10,795 nt of DNA, taken from positions 1 through 10,795 of the forward strand of contig JALXAI010000534.1 of NCBI GenBank assembly GCA_026992215.1. The letters are read 5' to 3'. The position numbers and the translations under genes were made by a program. The stretch is from Desulfobacterales bacterium. GTDB taxonomy: Bacteria; Desulfobacterota; Syntrophobacteria; B119-G9. Numbering within the stretch: the first letter of the stretch is position 1; each line of letters begins with the position of its first letter. Under the pieces are notes generated by a model. That model saw only the letters and a program-made list of their open reading frames with translations. It was not told where the DNA came from and did no database searches. Shown here in pieces: positions 5,575 to 10,795 of the stretch.

Positions 5575-6236
5575 AACGAATAGCCCCATCCATACTTTCC
5601 GCCGATTTCAGCAGATTGGGCGACGAAGTAAGAGAAGTGGAAAAGGCCGGTGCTGATTATATCCATATTGACGTTATGGACGGGCACTTTGTGCCGAACA
5701 TTACCATTGGCCCTCTCATTGTTAAAGCGGTGAGGAAAGTCACGTGTTTGCCGCTGGACGTGCACCTAATGATCGACAATCCCGACGATTACATCGAAGA
5801 TTTCGTGGAAGCGGGAAGCGATCTTATCGGTGTCCATGTTGAAGTCGTACGTCACTTGCACAGAACGGTGCAGAGAATCAAGGAACTCGGAGCCATGGCA
5901 TGCGTCGTGTTAAATCCCACCACTTCCCTCGACACCCTTGATTACATCCTTCAGGACGTGGACATGGTGCTGATAATGACGGTAAATCCCGGTTTCGGCG
6001 GGCAGAAGTTTATTCCGGTTATGCTCGAAAAGATCAGGGCACTCCGGGAAATCATAGATTCGCGTAGGCTGCAGGTCGATCTGCAGGTAGACGGCGGGGT
6101 AAACCTACGAACCATCGAGGACGTCGCACGTGCCGGTGCAGATGTTTTCGTGGCCGGTTCTGCCATTTTTGGCAGCGACGACTATTCTTATACCATCAGT
6201 CAATTCAGGAAAATAATCGCCGCGGCGAGCCGTTGA
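5571..6236 (+). CDS. rpe: Ribulose-phosphate 3-epimerase
   Basis: Interconverts D-ribulose 5-phosphate and D-xylulose 5-phosphate in the pentose phosphate pathway; a cytoplasmic TIM-barrel enzyme. It is 221 residues, standard length. The start IAPSILSADFSRL, the signature IHIDVMDGHFVPN (31-43) and PLDVHLMI (61-68) are all present. So are the phosphate loop VNPGFGGQKF (138-147), QVDGGVN (172-178) and VAGSAIFG. Metal and catalytic residues expected from the family are H32, D34, H65 and D174, all present. The ATG overlaps the rsmB stop by four bases (ATGA) with GAGGA just upstream, so the two genes are translationally coupled; rsmB-rpe pairing is seen in several bacterial groups. It converges with the transglycosylase gene across a six-base gap. 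Confidence 0.97.
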   Translation: MKRIAPSILSADFSRLGDEVREVEKAGADYIHIDVMDGHFVPNITIGPLIVKAVRKVTCLPLDVHLMIDNPDDYIEDFVEAGSDLIGVHVEVVRHLHRTVQRIKELGAMACVVLNPTTSLDTLDYILQDVDMVLIMTVNPGFGGQKFIPVMLEKIRALREIIDSRRLQVDLQVDGGVNLRTIEDVARAGADVFVAGSAIFGSDDYSYTISQFRKIIAAASR

Positions 6237-6242
6237 TCGGTT

Positions 6243-7898
6243 TTAATTTTTGTATATCCTGATAACCTGCCCCGGTTTCAGCTTGTTGGACTTCAGCCCG
6301 TTTATTCTTTTTATGTGAGCAACAGACACGTTAAAAGTCTTTGCCAGCTTCCATAGAGTATCTCCGGGCTTAATCCGGTAGCTTACCTTTCTCCCCTTGT
6401 GGTAGACCGAGCGCCTGCGCGCCGTTCTGTAGTACCTTTTTCTTCCCACGGGAATTTTGAGCACACGCCCTACCCTGAGCCTGCGCGGGTTCCTGATCCT
6501 GTTCAATGCTTTGATACGCCTTACCGATGTACCATATCGTCTTGCCAGCTTTGCCAGGGTTTCACCGTGCCTTACCCTGTGCCTCACGTATCCCCGATAA
6601 CGGTACACGTACTTGGGTTTCCAGACAGGAACTTCGTTTATGTGGGCAAGTATAAGACTGCCGGTACCGGTTGGAATTTTCACCTCGTACGGATAATTGG
6701 GAGTCACCCCGTATCGCAGTTCCGGGTTAAGATCCTTCAAGAGACTATAACTTATACCCACCTTCTTTGCCAGTGCTTCAAGGCTTACCTGCTTGCTTAT
6801 CTTTACCGTTTCAAATCTCAGGGGCGGATCGGGTAAAGGCAGATTGAATCCGAATTTTTTCGGATTGTGGATAATATGCAGTACCGCCAGAAATCTCGGA
6901 ACGTATCTTGCCGTCTCCAGGGGCAGCCTCGGGTAGAGGTCCCAGAAGTTGTCCAGATAATTTATGTGCTGCGACCGGATGGCATGAAGTACGTTGAACT
7001 CGCCGCAGTTGTACGCCGCAAGAGCCGTGGTCCAGTCACCGAAAAGCTCGTGTAGGGCCTTGAGATAATTTACCGCCGCTTTCGTGGACGCGACCATGTC
7101 CATTCGCTCGTCAACCCACTGGTCTCTCTTCAACCCGAAACGATAACCGGTAGAGGCGATAAACTGCCAGAGTCCCAGGGCCCGGGCCCTAGAAAGGGCT
7201 TTCACCCTGAAACCGCTCTCTATCAGGGGCAGCCAGGATAGCTCTTCAGGAAGCCCGGCCTTTCTTATTTCACTGACTATAAAAGGCCTGTATTTGCCCG
7301 ATCTCTTGTACGCTTCGATGAAGAATTTCCTTTCCACGGTCTGAAACACCTTTATTTCGCGGGAGATGTAGCTGTTCATCACAAGAGGGATTGCCACGTT
7401 TTCTCCCAGCTTTTTCCTGGTACGGCTCGTATAAATTTCAACTATTCTCTTGGCAATCAGGTACCTGAGATCGTCCACTTCCTGAAGCTGCTCGGGTTTC
7501 CTGGAATCCGTCTGAACGTTAAGTATAAGGTTATAGCTCCGATCCAGGGCTTCAATCGCCTCGTCCACTGAACCCTTTTGCCACAGTCTTTGCGATTCTT
7601 CGCACAACTCAAGCGCATCCTCGAGCTTTTGTTGATCGGAGTAAGTCTCGTCGTCACTGCTGGAAGACTCCCTGTCCTTTTTACCCGAAAAACACTTCGG
7701 GATCAGGTAGCACGTGATGCTTTTGTGGCCGCCATTGCTCTCGGAGCCTTTTGAGTGCGTTGAGTGATCACTCGCCGAAGCAGAAAGCCCGGGCGAAGAA
7801 GGATTTTTTGAGTACTGGTTGGTGGTAGAGCAGGAAACAATGAAAAACGCCAGAACAACGGCTATCACTCCGAAGAGGATCTTTTTGTCAAAATTCAT
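6243..7898 (-). CDS. mltD: MltD-like membrane-bound lytic murein transglycosylase with LysM repeats
   Basis: Lipoprotein that cleaves peptidoglycan glycan strands to 1,6-anhydro ends. Starting at the ATG at 7898 (GGGATGG upstream) it has 551 residues. A signal peptide is followed by a lipobox IVSC with lipidated C23; the following serine suggests outer-membrane sorting. A low-complexity Ser/Asp/Glu-rich linker runs to about 90 and a helical segment to about 160. The SLT domain (about 190-310) has the catalytic glutamate E227 in LPLIESGF, then ARALGLWQFIASTG and ALAAYNCGE. A degenerate LysM-like stretch spans about 362-410, and two clear LysM domains about 438-484 (RVRHGETLAKLARRYG) and 507-548 (YRIKPGDTLWKLAKTF). 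An earlier in-frame ATG at 7961 would put 21 polar residues before the signal peptide and is unlikely. It lies 108 bases downstream of glgP; a weak promoter-like TTGCAA is in that gap. Confidence 0.93.
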   Translation of the reverse strand: MNFDKKILFGVIAVVLAFFIVSCSTTNQYSKNPSSPGLSASASDHSTHSKGSESNGGHKSITCYLIPKCFSGKKDRESSSSDDETYSDQQKLEDALELCEESQRLWQKGSVDEAIEALDRSYNLILNVQTDSRKPEQLQEVDDLRYLIAKRIVEIYTSRTRKKLGENVAIPLVMNSYISREIKVFQTVERKFFIEAYKRSGKYRPFIVSEIRKAGLPEELSWLPLIESGFRVKALSRARALGLWQFIASTGYRFGLKRDQWVDERMDMVASTKAAVNYLKALHELFGDWTTALAAYNCGEFNVLHAIRSQHINYLDNFWDLYPRLPLETARYVPRFLAVLHIIHNPKKFGFNLPLPDPPLRFETVKISKQVSLEALAKKVGISYSLLKDLNPELRYGVTPNYPYEVKIPTGTGSLILAHINEVPVWKPKYVYRYRGYVRHRVRHGETLAKLARRYGTSVRRIKALNRIRNPRRLRVGRVLKIPVGRKRYYRTARRRSVYHKGRKVSYRIKPGDTLWKLAKTFNVSVAHIKRINGLKSNKLKPGQVIRIYKN

Positions 7899-7974
7899 AT
7901 TTTTGCCATCCCTTTTTTGATACTGCATACGTCCATAACACATTCTTAAAGTATTTTGCAACGTTTTATAGCGA

Positions 7975-7993
7975 AAAACTCCTATTTTCAGGA
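7975..7993 (-). terminator. Weak terminator-like hairpin after glgP
   Basis: On the minus strand TCCT (7993-7990) pairs with AGGA (7983-7980) around a six-base loop and is followed by GTTTTT. The stem is only four base pairs, so it may act weakly or not at all. It lies 14 to 32 bases past the glgP stop codon, the expected place for a terminator. Confidence 0.25.
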
Positions 7994-8006
7994 TGTTTGA
8001 AATGTT

Positions 8007-9623
8007 TTACTTGTAAAACTTATGAAAATATTCGCTTACCATCCTCTGGGAGTTAAATCGCGGTGCGCAGTCCGCAATGGAAGCCTTCATCATCTTCAAC
8101 CACTTAGCAGGCTTTGCGTAGTAAGTGGATACCGCGTCTTCAAGGACCTTGTAAAAGTCAGCGGCGGCTTCCTCGTCGGAGATTTCCTCGTCGTCTCCAA
8201 TAGCCCATCCGTTTACCCTGTCTTTGCATGCTTCCCGCCACCAGCCGTCGAGAACGCTCATGTTGATACCACCGTTGAAGGTGACTTTCATCCCGCTGGT
8301 TCCACATGCTTCCCTGGGACGCCTGGGATTGTTCAACCAGATATCCACACCCTGAGTCATTAAGGCCGCGAGCCACATATTGTAATTCTTGATAAACACG
8401 AACCTGAGTCGTCCTTCGTATTCCTTTGATATTTCAATGATTCTTTTTATCAGTTCCTTGCCGGGAATATCTTTCGGATGCGCCTTACCGGCAAAAACGT
8501 ACTGAACACGATCCTTGGAAAGGTTCAGCAGAAATTCCATGTCCGTGAACAAAAGCGTCGCTCGCTTGTAGGCAGCCGCTCTCCTCGCAAACCCTATGGT
8601 CAGAAACTCGTCTGAAAATCCGGCATTTGACACCGCGTTGACAAAGCTGATAAGACGCTTCTTGGCGTCCAGCTTGGCTTCCTTCACAGCATCGTCGGGC
8701 AGCTCGAAGGCTGCTCCAAGCACCTGGGGATGTCGTCGCCAGTGAGGAAGAAACTGGTCGTAGAGTTTGCTGAATTCCGGGCCGGTCCAGGTAATATGGT
8801 GAACTCCGTTGGTTATGTGCCCTATATCGTAGCCGGGAAACATCTGACGGGACACCTTGCCGTGAAGTTCACTTACGCCGTTGCTTGCCCTGCTCATGTT
8901 CAAAGCCAGAAGGGTGGTATTCAAAAGGTCATCTCCGGCCAGTTCACGTATATCCTCCGGTAGGTAGCTTCCTATCATCTGGTGGGCCAGTTCGTAGTCA
9001 AACTTGTCATGCCCGGCAGGTTCCGGCGTATGCGTGGTAAATATGCAGAGATCTCTAACTTTCTCCCTGTCGTAGTTCATGTCACGATATAAAGCCAGGG
9101 TCAAAAACGCGGCGTGCCCTTCGTTCATATGGTACGTTGTTATTTTTTCTCCCAGGCGTTTGAGTATTTCGTAGCCGCCAATTCCCAGAACCGCTTCCTG
9201 GGCTATCCGCATCTTGTGATCGCCGCCGTACAGGTAATACGTGATCTGCCTGTCTTCGTCGCTATTCATGGGAAGATCGGTATCCAGAAAGTAAACGGGT
9301 ACCTTGCCTCTGATGCCTTCACAGTTGTATTTCCACGCTCCAACCGCAACTTTGCGACCCTCTATTTCTATTTTGACGGTGAGTGGCAAGGGTTCCATGA
9401 AAGGTCTCGGATCAAAAATAGGATAAACCTCCTCCTGCCAGCCCTCCGAGTTTATTTCCTGGACAAAATAGCCGCGCTTGTAAAGCAGGGTTACGACTAC
9501 AAGAGGCAGATCCATATCTGCCGCTGACTTGGCATAATCCCCCGCAAGGACCCCAAGGCCGCCACTATAAGTGGGAATACTTTCGTTTAGCCCGATTTCC
9601 ATCGTGAAATAACCAACCTTCAT
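8007..9623 (-). CDS. glgP: Short-form alpha-glucan (glycogen/maltodextrin) phosphorylase, GT35
   Basis: Releases glucose 1-phosphate from the ends of alpha-1,4-glucans with pyridoxal phosphate. It is 538 residues, about 300 fewer than the 800-850 of classical GlgP/MalP. It starts at the active-site region (YFTMEIGLNESIPTYSGGLG, residues 5-24) and lacks the N-terminal extension of longer relatives. NEGHAAF (167-173) carries the H377-equivalent of muscle phosphorylase. GFARRAAAYKRATLL (344-358) corresponds to the phosphate-contacting ARRIHEYKR region. EACGTSGMK (438-446) puts the PLP-binding lysine at K446, followed by NGGINMSVLDGWW. No key motif is missing. This short type occurs in thermophiles, archaea and deltaproteobacteria. 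Its own promoter-like site is at 9653-9682. The ATG at 9623 has AGGTG upstream. No other glycogen gene is in the window. Confidence 0.94.
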   Translation of the reverse strand: MKVGYFTMEIGLNESIPTYSGGLGVLAGDYAKSAADMDLPLVVVTLLYKRGYFVQEINSEGWQEEVYPIFDPRPFMEPLPLTVKIEIEGRKVAVGAWKYNCEGIRGKVPVYFLDTDLPMNSDEDRQITYYLYGGDHKMRIAQEAVLGIGGYEILKRLGEKITTYHMNEGHAAFLTLALYRDMNYDREKVRDLCIFTTHTPEPAGHDKFDYELAHQMIGSYLPEDIRELAGDDLLNTTLLALNMSRASNGVSELHGKVSRQMFPGYDIGHITNGVHHITWTGPEFSKLYDQFLPHWRRHPQVLGAAFELPDDAVKEAKLDAKKRLISFVNAVSNAGFSDEFLTIGFARRAAAYKRATLLFTDMEFLLNLSKDRVQYVFAGKAHPKDIPGKELIKRIIEISKEYEGRLRFVFIKNYNMWLAALMTQGVDIWLNNPRRPREACGTSGMKVTFNGGINMSVLDGWWREACKDRVNGWAIGDDEEISDEEAAADFYKVLEDAVSTYYAKPAKWLKMMKASIADCAPRFNSQRMVSEYFHKFYK

Positions 9624-9652
9624 ACCTGCACACCTGTTACCCTGATTTTGAA

Positions 9653-9682
9653 TTTATAAAAATACCCGGGAAAAACTGTAAA
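9653..9682 (-). promoter_or_regulatory. Promoter for glgP
   Basis: TTTACA (plus coordinates 9677-9682, five of six matches to the -35 consensus) is separated by 18 bases from TATAAA (9653-9658, five of six matches to the -10). Transcription would begin near 9646, giving a short leader of about 23 bases before the glgP ATG. This indicates that glgP can be expressed apart from the upstream nitroreductase and phosphatase genes. Confidence 0.55.
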
Positions 9683-9699
9683 ACACGGCAGATTCCCGG
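9666..9699. repeat. 7-bp inverted repeat around the glgP -35 box
   Basis: CCGGGAA (9666-9672) and TTCCCGG (9693-9699) are perfect inverted repeats separated by 20 bases. One arm falls between the -35 and -10 boxes of the glgP promoter, the other lies just upstream of the -35. As DNA this is placed like a repressor operator. As RNA from an upstream start it would fold into a stem followed on the minus strand by GTATTTTT, which resembles a terminator for nitroreductase transcripts. Sequence alone does not decide. Confidence 0.4.
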
Positions 9700-9737
9700 A
9701 AAAGAGCTTCCATAGACTACCACCCGCTGGCTCTTCC
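9698..9737. repeat. Imperfect hairpin downstream of the nitroreductase gene
   Basis: AAGAGC (9702-9707) pairs with GCTCTT (9730-9735), and GG (9698-9699) with CC (9736-9737) across a two-base bulge; the loop is 22 bases. It shares two bases with the neighbouring CCGGGAA/TTCCCGG stem, so the two structures compete at their edges. A smaller GGCAA/TTGCC stem (9738-9742 with 9764-9768) is next to it. The 170-base gap is thus mostly potential structure. No known riboswitch core was recognised. Confidence 0.3.
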
Positions 9738-9793
9738 GGCAAATCTCCCTGTTTCGTCATAACTTGCCAGTGTAAGGCCACGGACGTTATTTG

Positions 9794-10309
9794 CTAGATT
9801 TCTTTCAAAATAAACTCTTCAAGAGGTTTCCTGCTTGATTTTTGCTTTCTGTGAGCGGGGTAGCCCAGGGCAATAACGGCCATGAGTTCCAGCGTTTCCG
9901 GCAAATCAAGAATGTCCCGAACTTTTTCAGCATTTTTAAGTATTTCCCCGAGCCACACGGCTCCCAGGCCAAGAGAATGTATCGCGAGCAGCATGTTTTC
10001 TATGCACGCTCCTATAGCCTGATAATCCTTGACCTCGTTGTACATGCTCTCCCTGTCAATAAAAACCGGGATAATCACCGGCGCTCTTTCAATGATCGCT
10101 GCGTACCTGGTAAGCCGGGCTACCTGTGATTTTACACTCCTGTCCCTGATAATTGCAAATCTCCATGGCTGGTTATTCAATCCGGACGGCGCCCATATGC
10201 CCGCGAGCAGTATTTTCTCAAGTAATTCGTCGGGAACTGGCCTGTCAAGGTATTCGCGTACGCTTCGCCTGCCGAAAATAACATCCAAAACAGGGTTACT
10301 CTCTGACAT
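9794..10309 (-). CDS. Nitroreductase-family FMN-dependent oxidoreductase
   Basis: Member of the nitroreductase/FMN reductase fold, probably a homodimeric flavoenzyme using NAD(P)H. With the ATG at 10309 it has 171 residues, at the short end of the family. Visible motifs: FGRRSVREY (12-20), whose arginines bind the FMN phosphate; the signature APSGLNNQPWRFAII (40-54); a central YQAIGACIENMLLAIHSLGLGAVWLGEI (96-123); and ALGYP (147-151). I chose 10309 because GGGAG lies eight bases upstream and the motif spacing is natural. An ATG at 10324 would add five residues and has a poor ribosome site. It follows the phosphatase gene by 20 to 35 bases and is probably co-transcribed with it. The physiological substrate cannot be inferred; related proteins reduce nitroaromatics, quinones or flavins. 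Confidence 0.92.
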   Translation of the reverse strand: MSESNPVLDVIFGRRSVREYLDRPVPDELLEKILLAGIWAPSGLNNQPWRFAIIRDRSVKSQVARLTRYAAIIERAPVIIPVFIDRESMYNEVKDYQAIGACIENMLLAIHSLGLGAVWLGEILKNAEKVRDILDLPETLELMAVIALGYPAHRKQKSSRKPLEEFILKEI

Positions 10310-10343
10310 CTTCACAACTCCCATTCTTAAGGCTTCAGTGTGG

Positions 10344-10795
10344 TTAAGATTCCTCCTTTACGCAAAACGTCAGAATCGTCAGGTCATCCCTGTACTTCGG
10401 ACTCACGTTGAAAGAATTGAGATCCTCCACTATCTTCTCAATAATCTCTTTTGCGCCGGATGCTGCCTGCCGGACCACTCTTTCAAGCCTCTTGAAGCCG
10501 TAAAGGCTTCCTTCGTTGTCCCTGGCTTCTACCAGGCCGTCCGTGTAAAGAACAAGGCAGTCTCTGGGATTAAGCTGTATCCTGTCTATCTCGATGGATA
10601 TTTCCCTGGATATTCCAAGCGGTGGTACGCTTGCCCTGTTCAACCACGAAAAGATCCCGGTGTCGGAATTCCACAGAAGCGGCGGTGGATGACCGGCATT
10701 GGTATAAAAAAGTAGCCGGTTTTCCGGGTTGTAAATCATAAAAACCATGGTGATGAAAGTCCCGTTCCGGGTTTTGTTATAGACCATTTCATTGG
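10344..10795 (-). CDS. SpoIIE/RsbU-type PP2C serine phosphatase, C-terminal part
   Basis: The window holds about the last 149 residues; the gene continues past the right edge, so the first in-window ATG (10787) is not the start, since open frame continues upstream of it (N-E before that Met). Family features are GTFITMVFMIYNPEN, then FYTNAGHPPPLL, the strongest motif. These are followed by SVPPLGI, LVLYTDGLVEARDNEG with a metal-binding aspartate, and YRDDLTILTF with the terminal aspartate pair. Such PPM phosphatases dephosphorylate anti-sigma-factor antagonists, or act as response-regulator outputs controlled by attached sensor domains (GAF, PAS, receiver, HAMP). The sensor part lies outside, so the input is unknown. 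The stop codon is 34 bases from the preferred nitroreductase start on the same strand. Confidence 0.9.
   Translation of the reverse strand, partial: NEMVYNKTRNGTFITMVFMIYNPENRLLFYTNAGHPPPLLWNSDTGIFSWLNRASVPPLGISREISIEIDRIQLNPRDCLVLYTDGLVEARDNEGSLYGFKRLERVVRQAASGAKEIIEKIVEDLNSFNVSPKYRDDLTILTFCVKEES

Noticed and set aside
7899..7961. Extended start for the MltD-like protein
   Set aside because: It adds 21 polar residues in front of a clear lipoprotein signal peptide; the ATG at 7898 has a ribosome site and gives the natural signal sequence.
4131..9701. Shared 11-base word GATTCCCGGAA at 4131-4141 and 9691-9701, suggesting a common operator for rsmB and glgP
   Set aside because: Repeats of this length are expected by chance in a window of this size, and the two copies sit differently relative to their promoters.
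10352..10360. AAAGGAGGA as the nitroreductase ribosome binding site
   Set aside because: It lies inside the last phosphatase codons, more than 25 bases from the nearer possible ATG; GGGAG eight bases before 10309 is a better fit.
10029..10715. 228-codon plus-strand ORF opposite the nitroreductase and phosphatase genes
   Set aside because: It spans two well-supported minus-strand genes and their junction, and shows no recognisable motif.

Overview
The window looks like ordinary chromosome from an anaerobic bacterium, most likely a sulfate-reducing or syntrophic member of the Desulfobacterota (old Deltaproteobacteria, Syntrophobacter-like). This is an inference from the gene set: a ferredoxin-dependent indolepyruvate oxidoreductase tied to a branched-chain amino acid (Liv) permease operon, a short alpha-glucan phosphorylase, and a LysM lytic transglycosylase lipoprotein. 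No mobile element, CRISPR array, tRNA or rRNA gene was seen.

Layout. Positions 1-3707 (minus strand) read iorA > iorB > livH > livM, with livM cut by the window edge. iorB/livH overlap by one base (TGATG) and livH/livM abut (TAGATG), so oxidation of 2-oxo acids from amino acids and amino acid uptake are encoded in one translationally coupled unit. iorA and iorB, usually adjacent, are separated here by 281 bases that hold a chain of very short ORFs. Positions 3708-4227 are a 520-base divergent regulatory region. Toward iorA it holds a good sigma-70-type promoter, a 27-codon ORF with a strong Shine-Dalgarno sequence, and an intrinsic terminator with a competing upstream helix, which together look like a transcription attenuator. 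Toward rsmB it holds a TATAAT promoter and a long leader with a large hairpin. Positions 4228-6236 (plus strand) carry rsmB and rpe, coupled by an ATGA overlap. They converge after six bases on a minus-strand group, 6243-10795: a partial SpoIIE/RsbU-type phosphatase > nitroreductase > glgP > mltD-like. glgP has its own promoter-like sequence inside a structured 170-base gap.

Function. IorAB would oxidatively decarboxylate aryl (or other) 2-oxo acids to acyl-CoA and reduce ferredoxin, and LivHM would be the membrane part of an amino acid importer feeding it. RsmB (16S rRNA m5C967 methyltransferase) and Rpe are housekeeping enzymes. GlgP mobilises stored glucan, the transglycosylase remodels peptidoglycan, and the phosphatase is probably a regulatory output domain.

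The most unusual item is the putative attenuator ahead of iorA. The short-ORF chain between iorA and iorB and the structured leaders of rsmB and glgP are secondary. All of these rest on reading the sequence by eye; no folding or database search was run.
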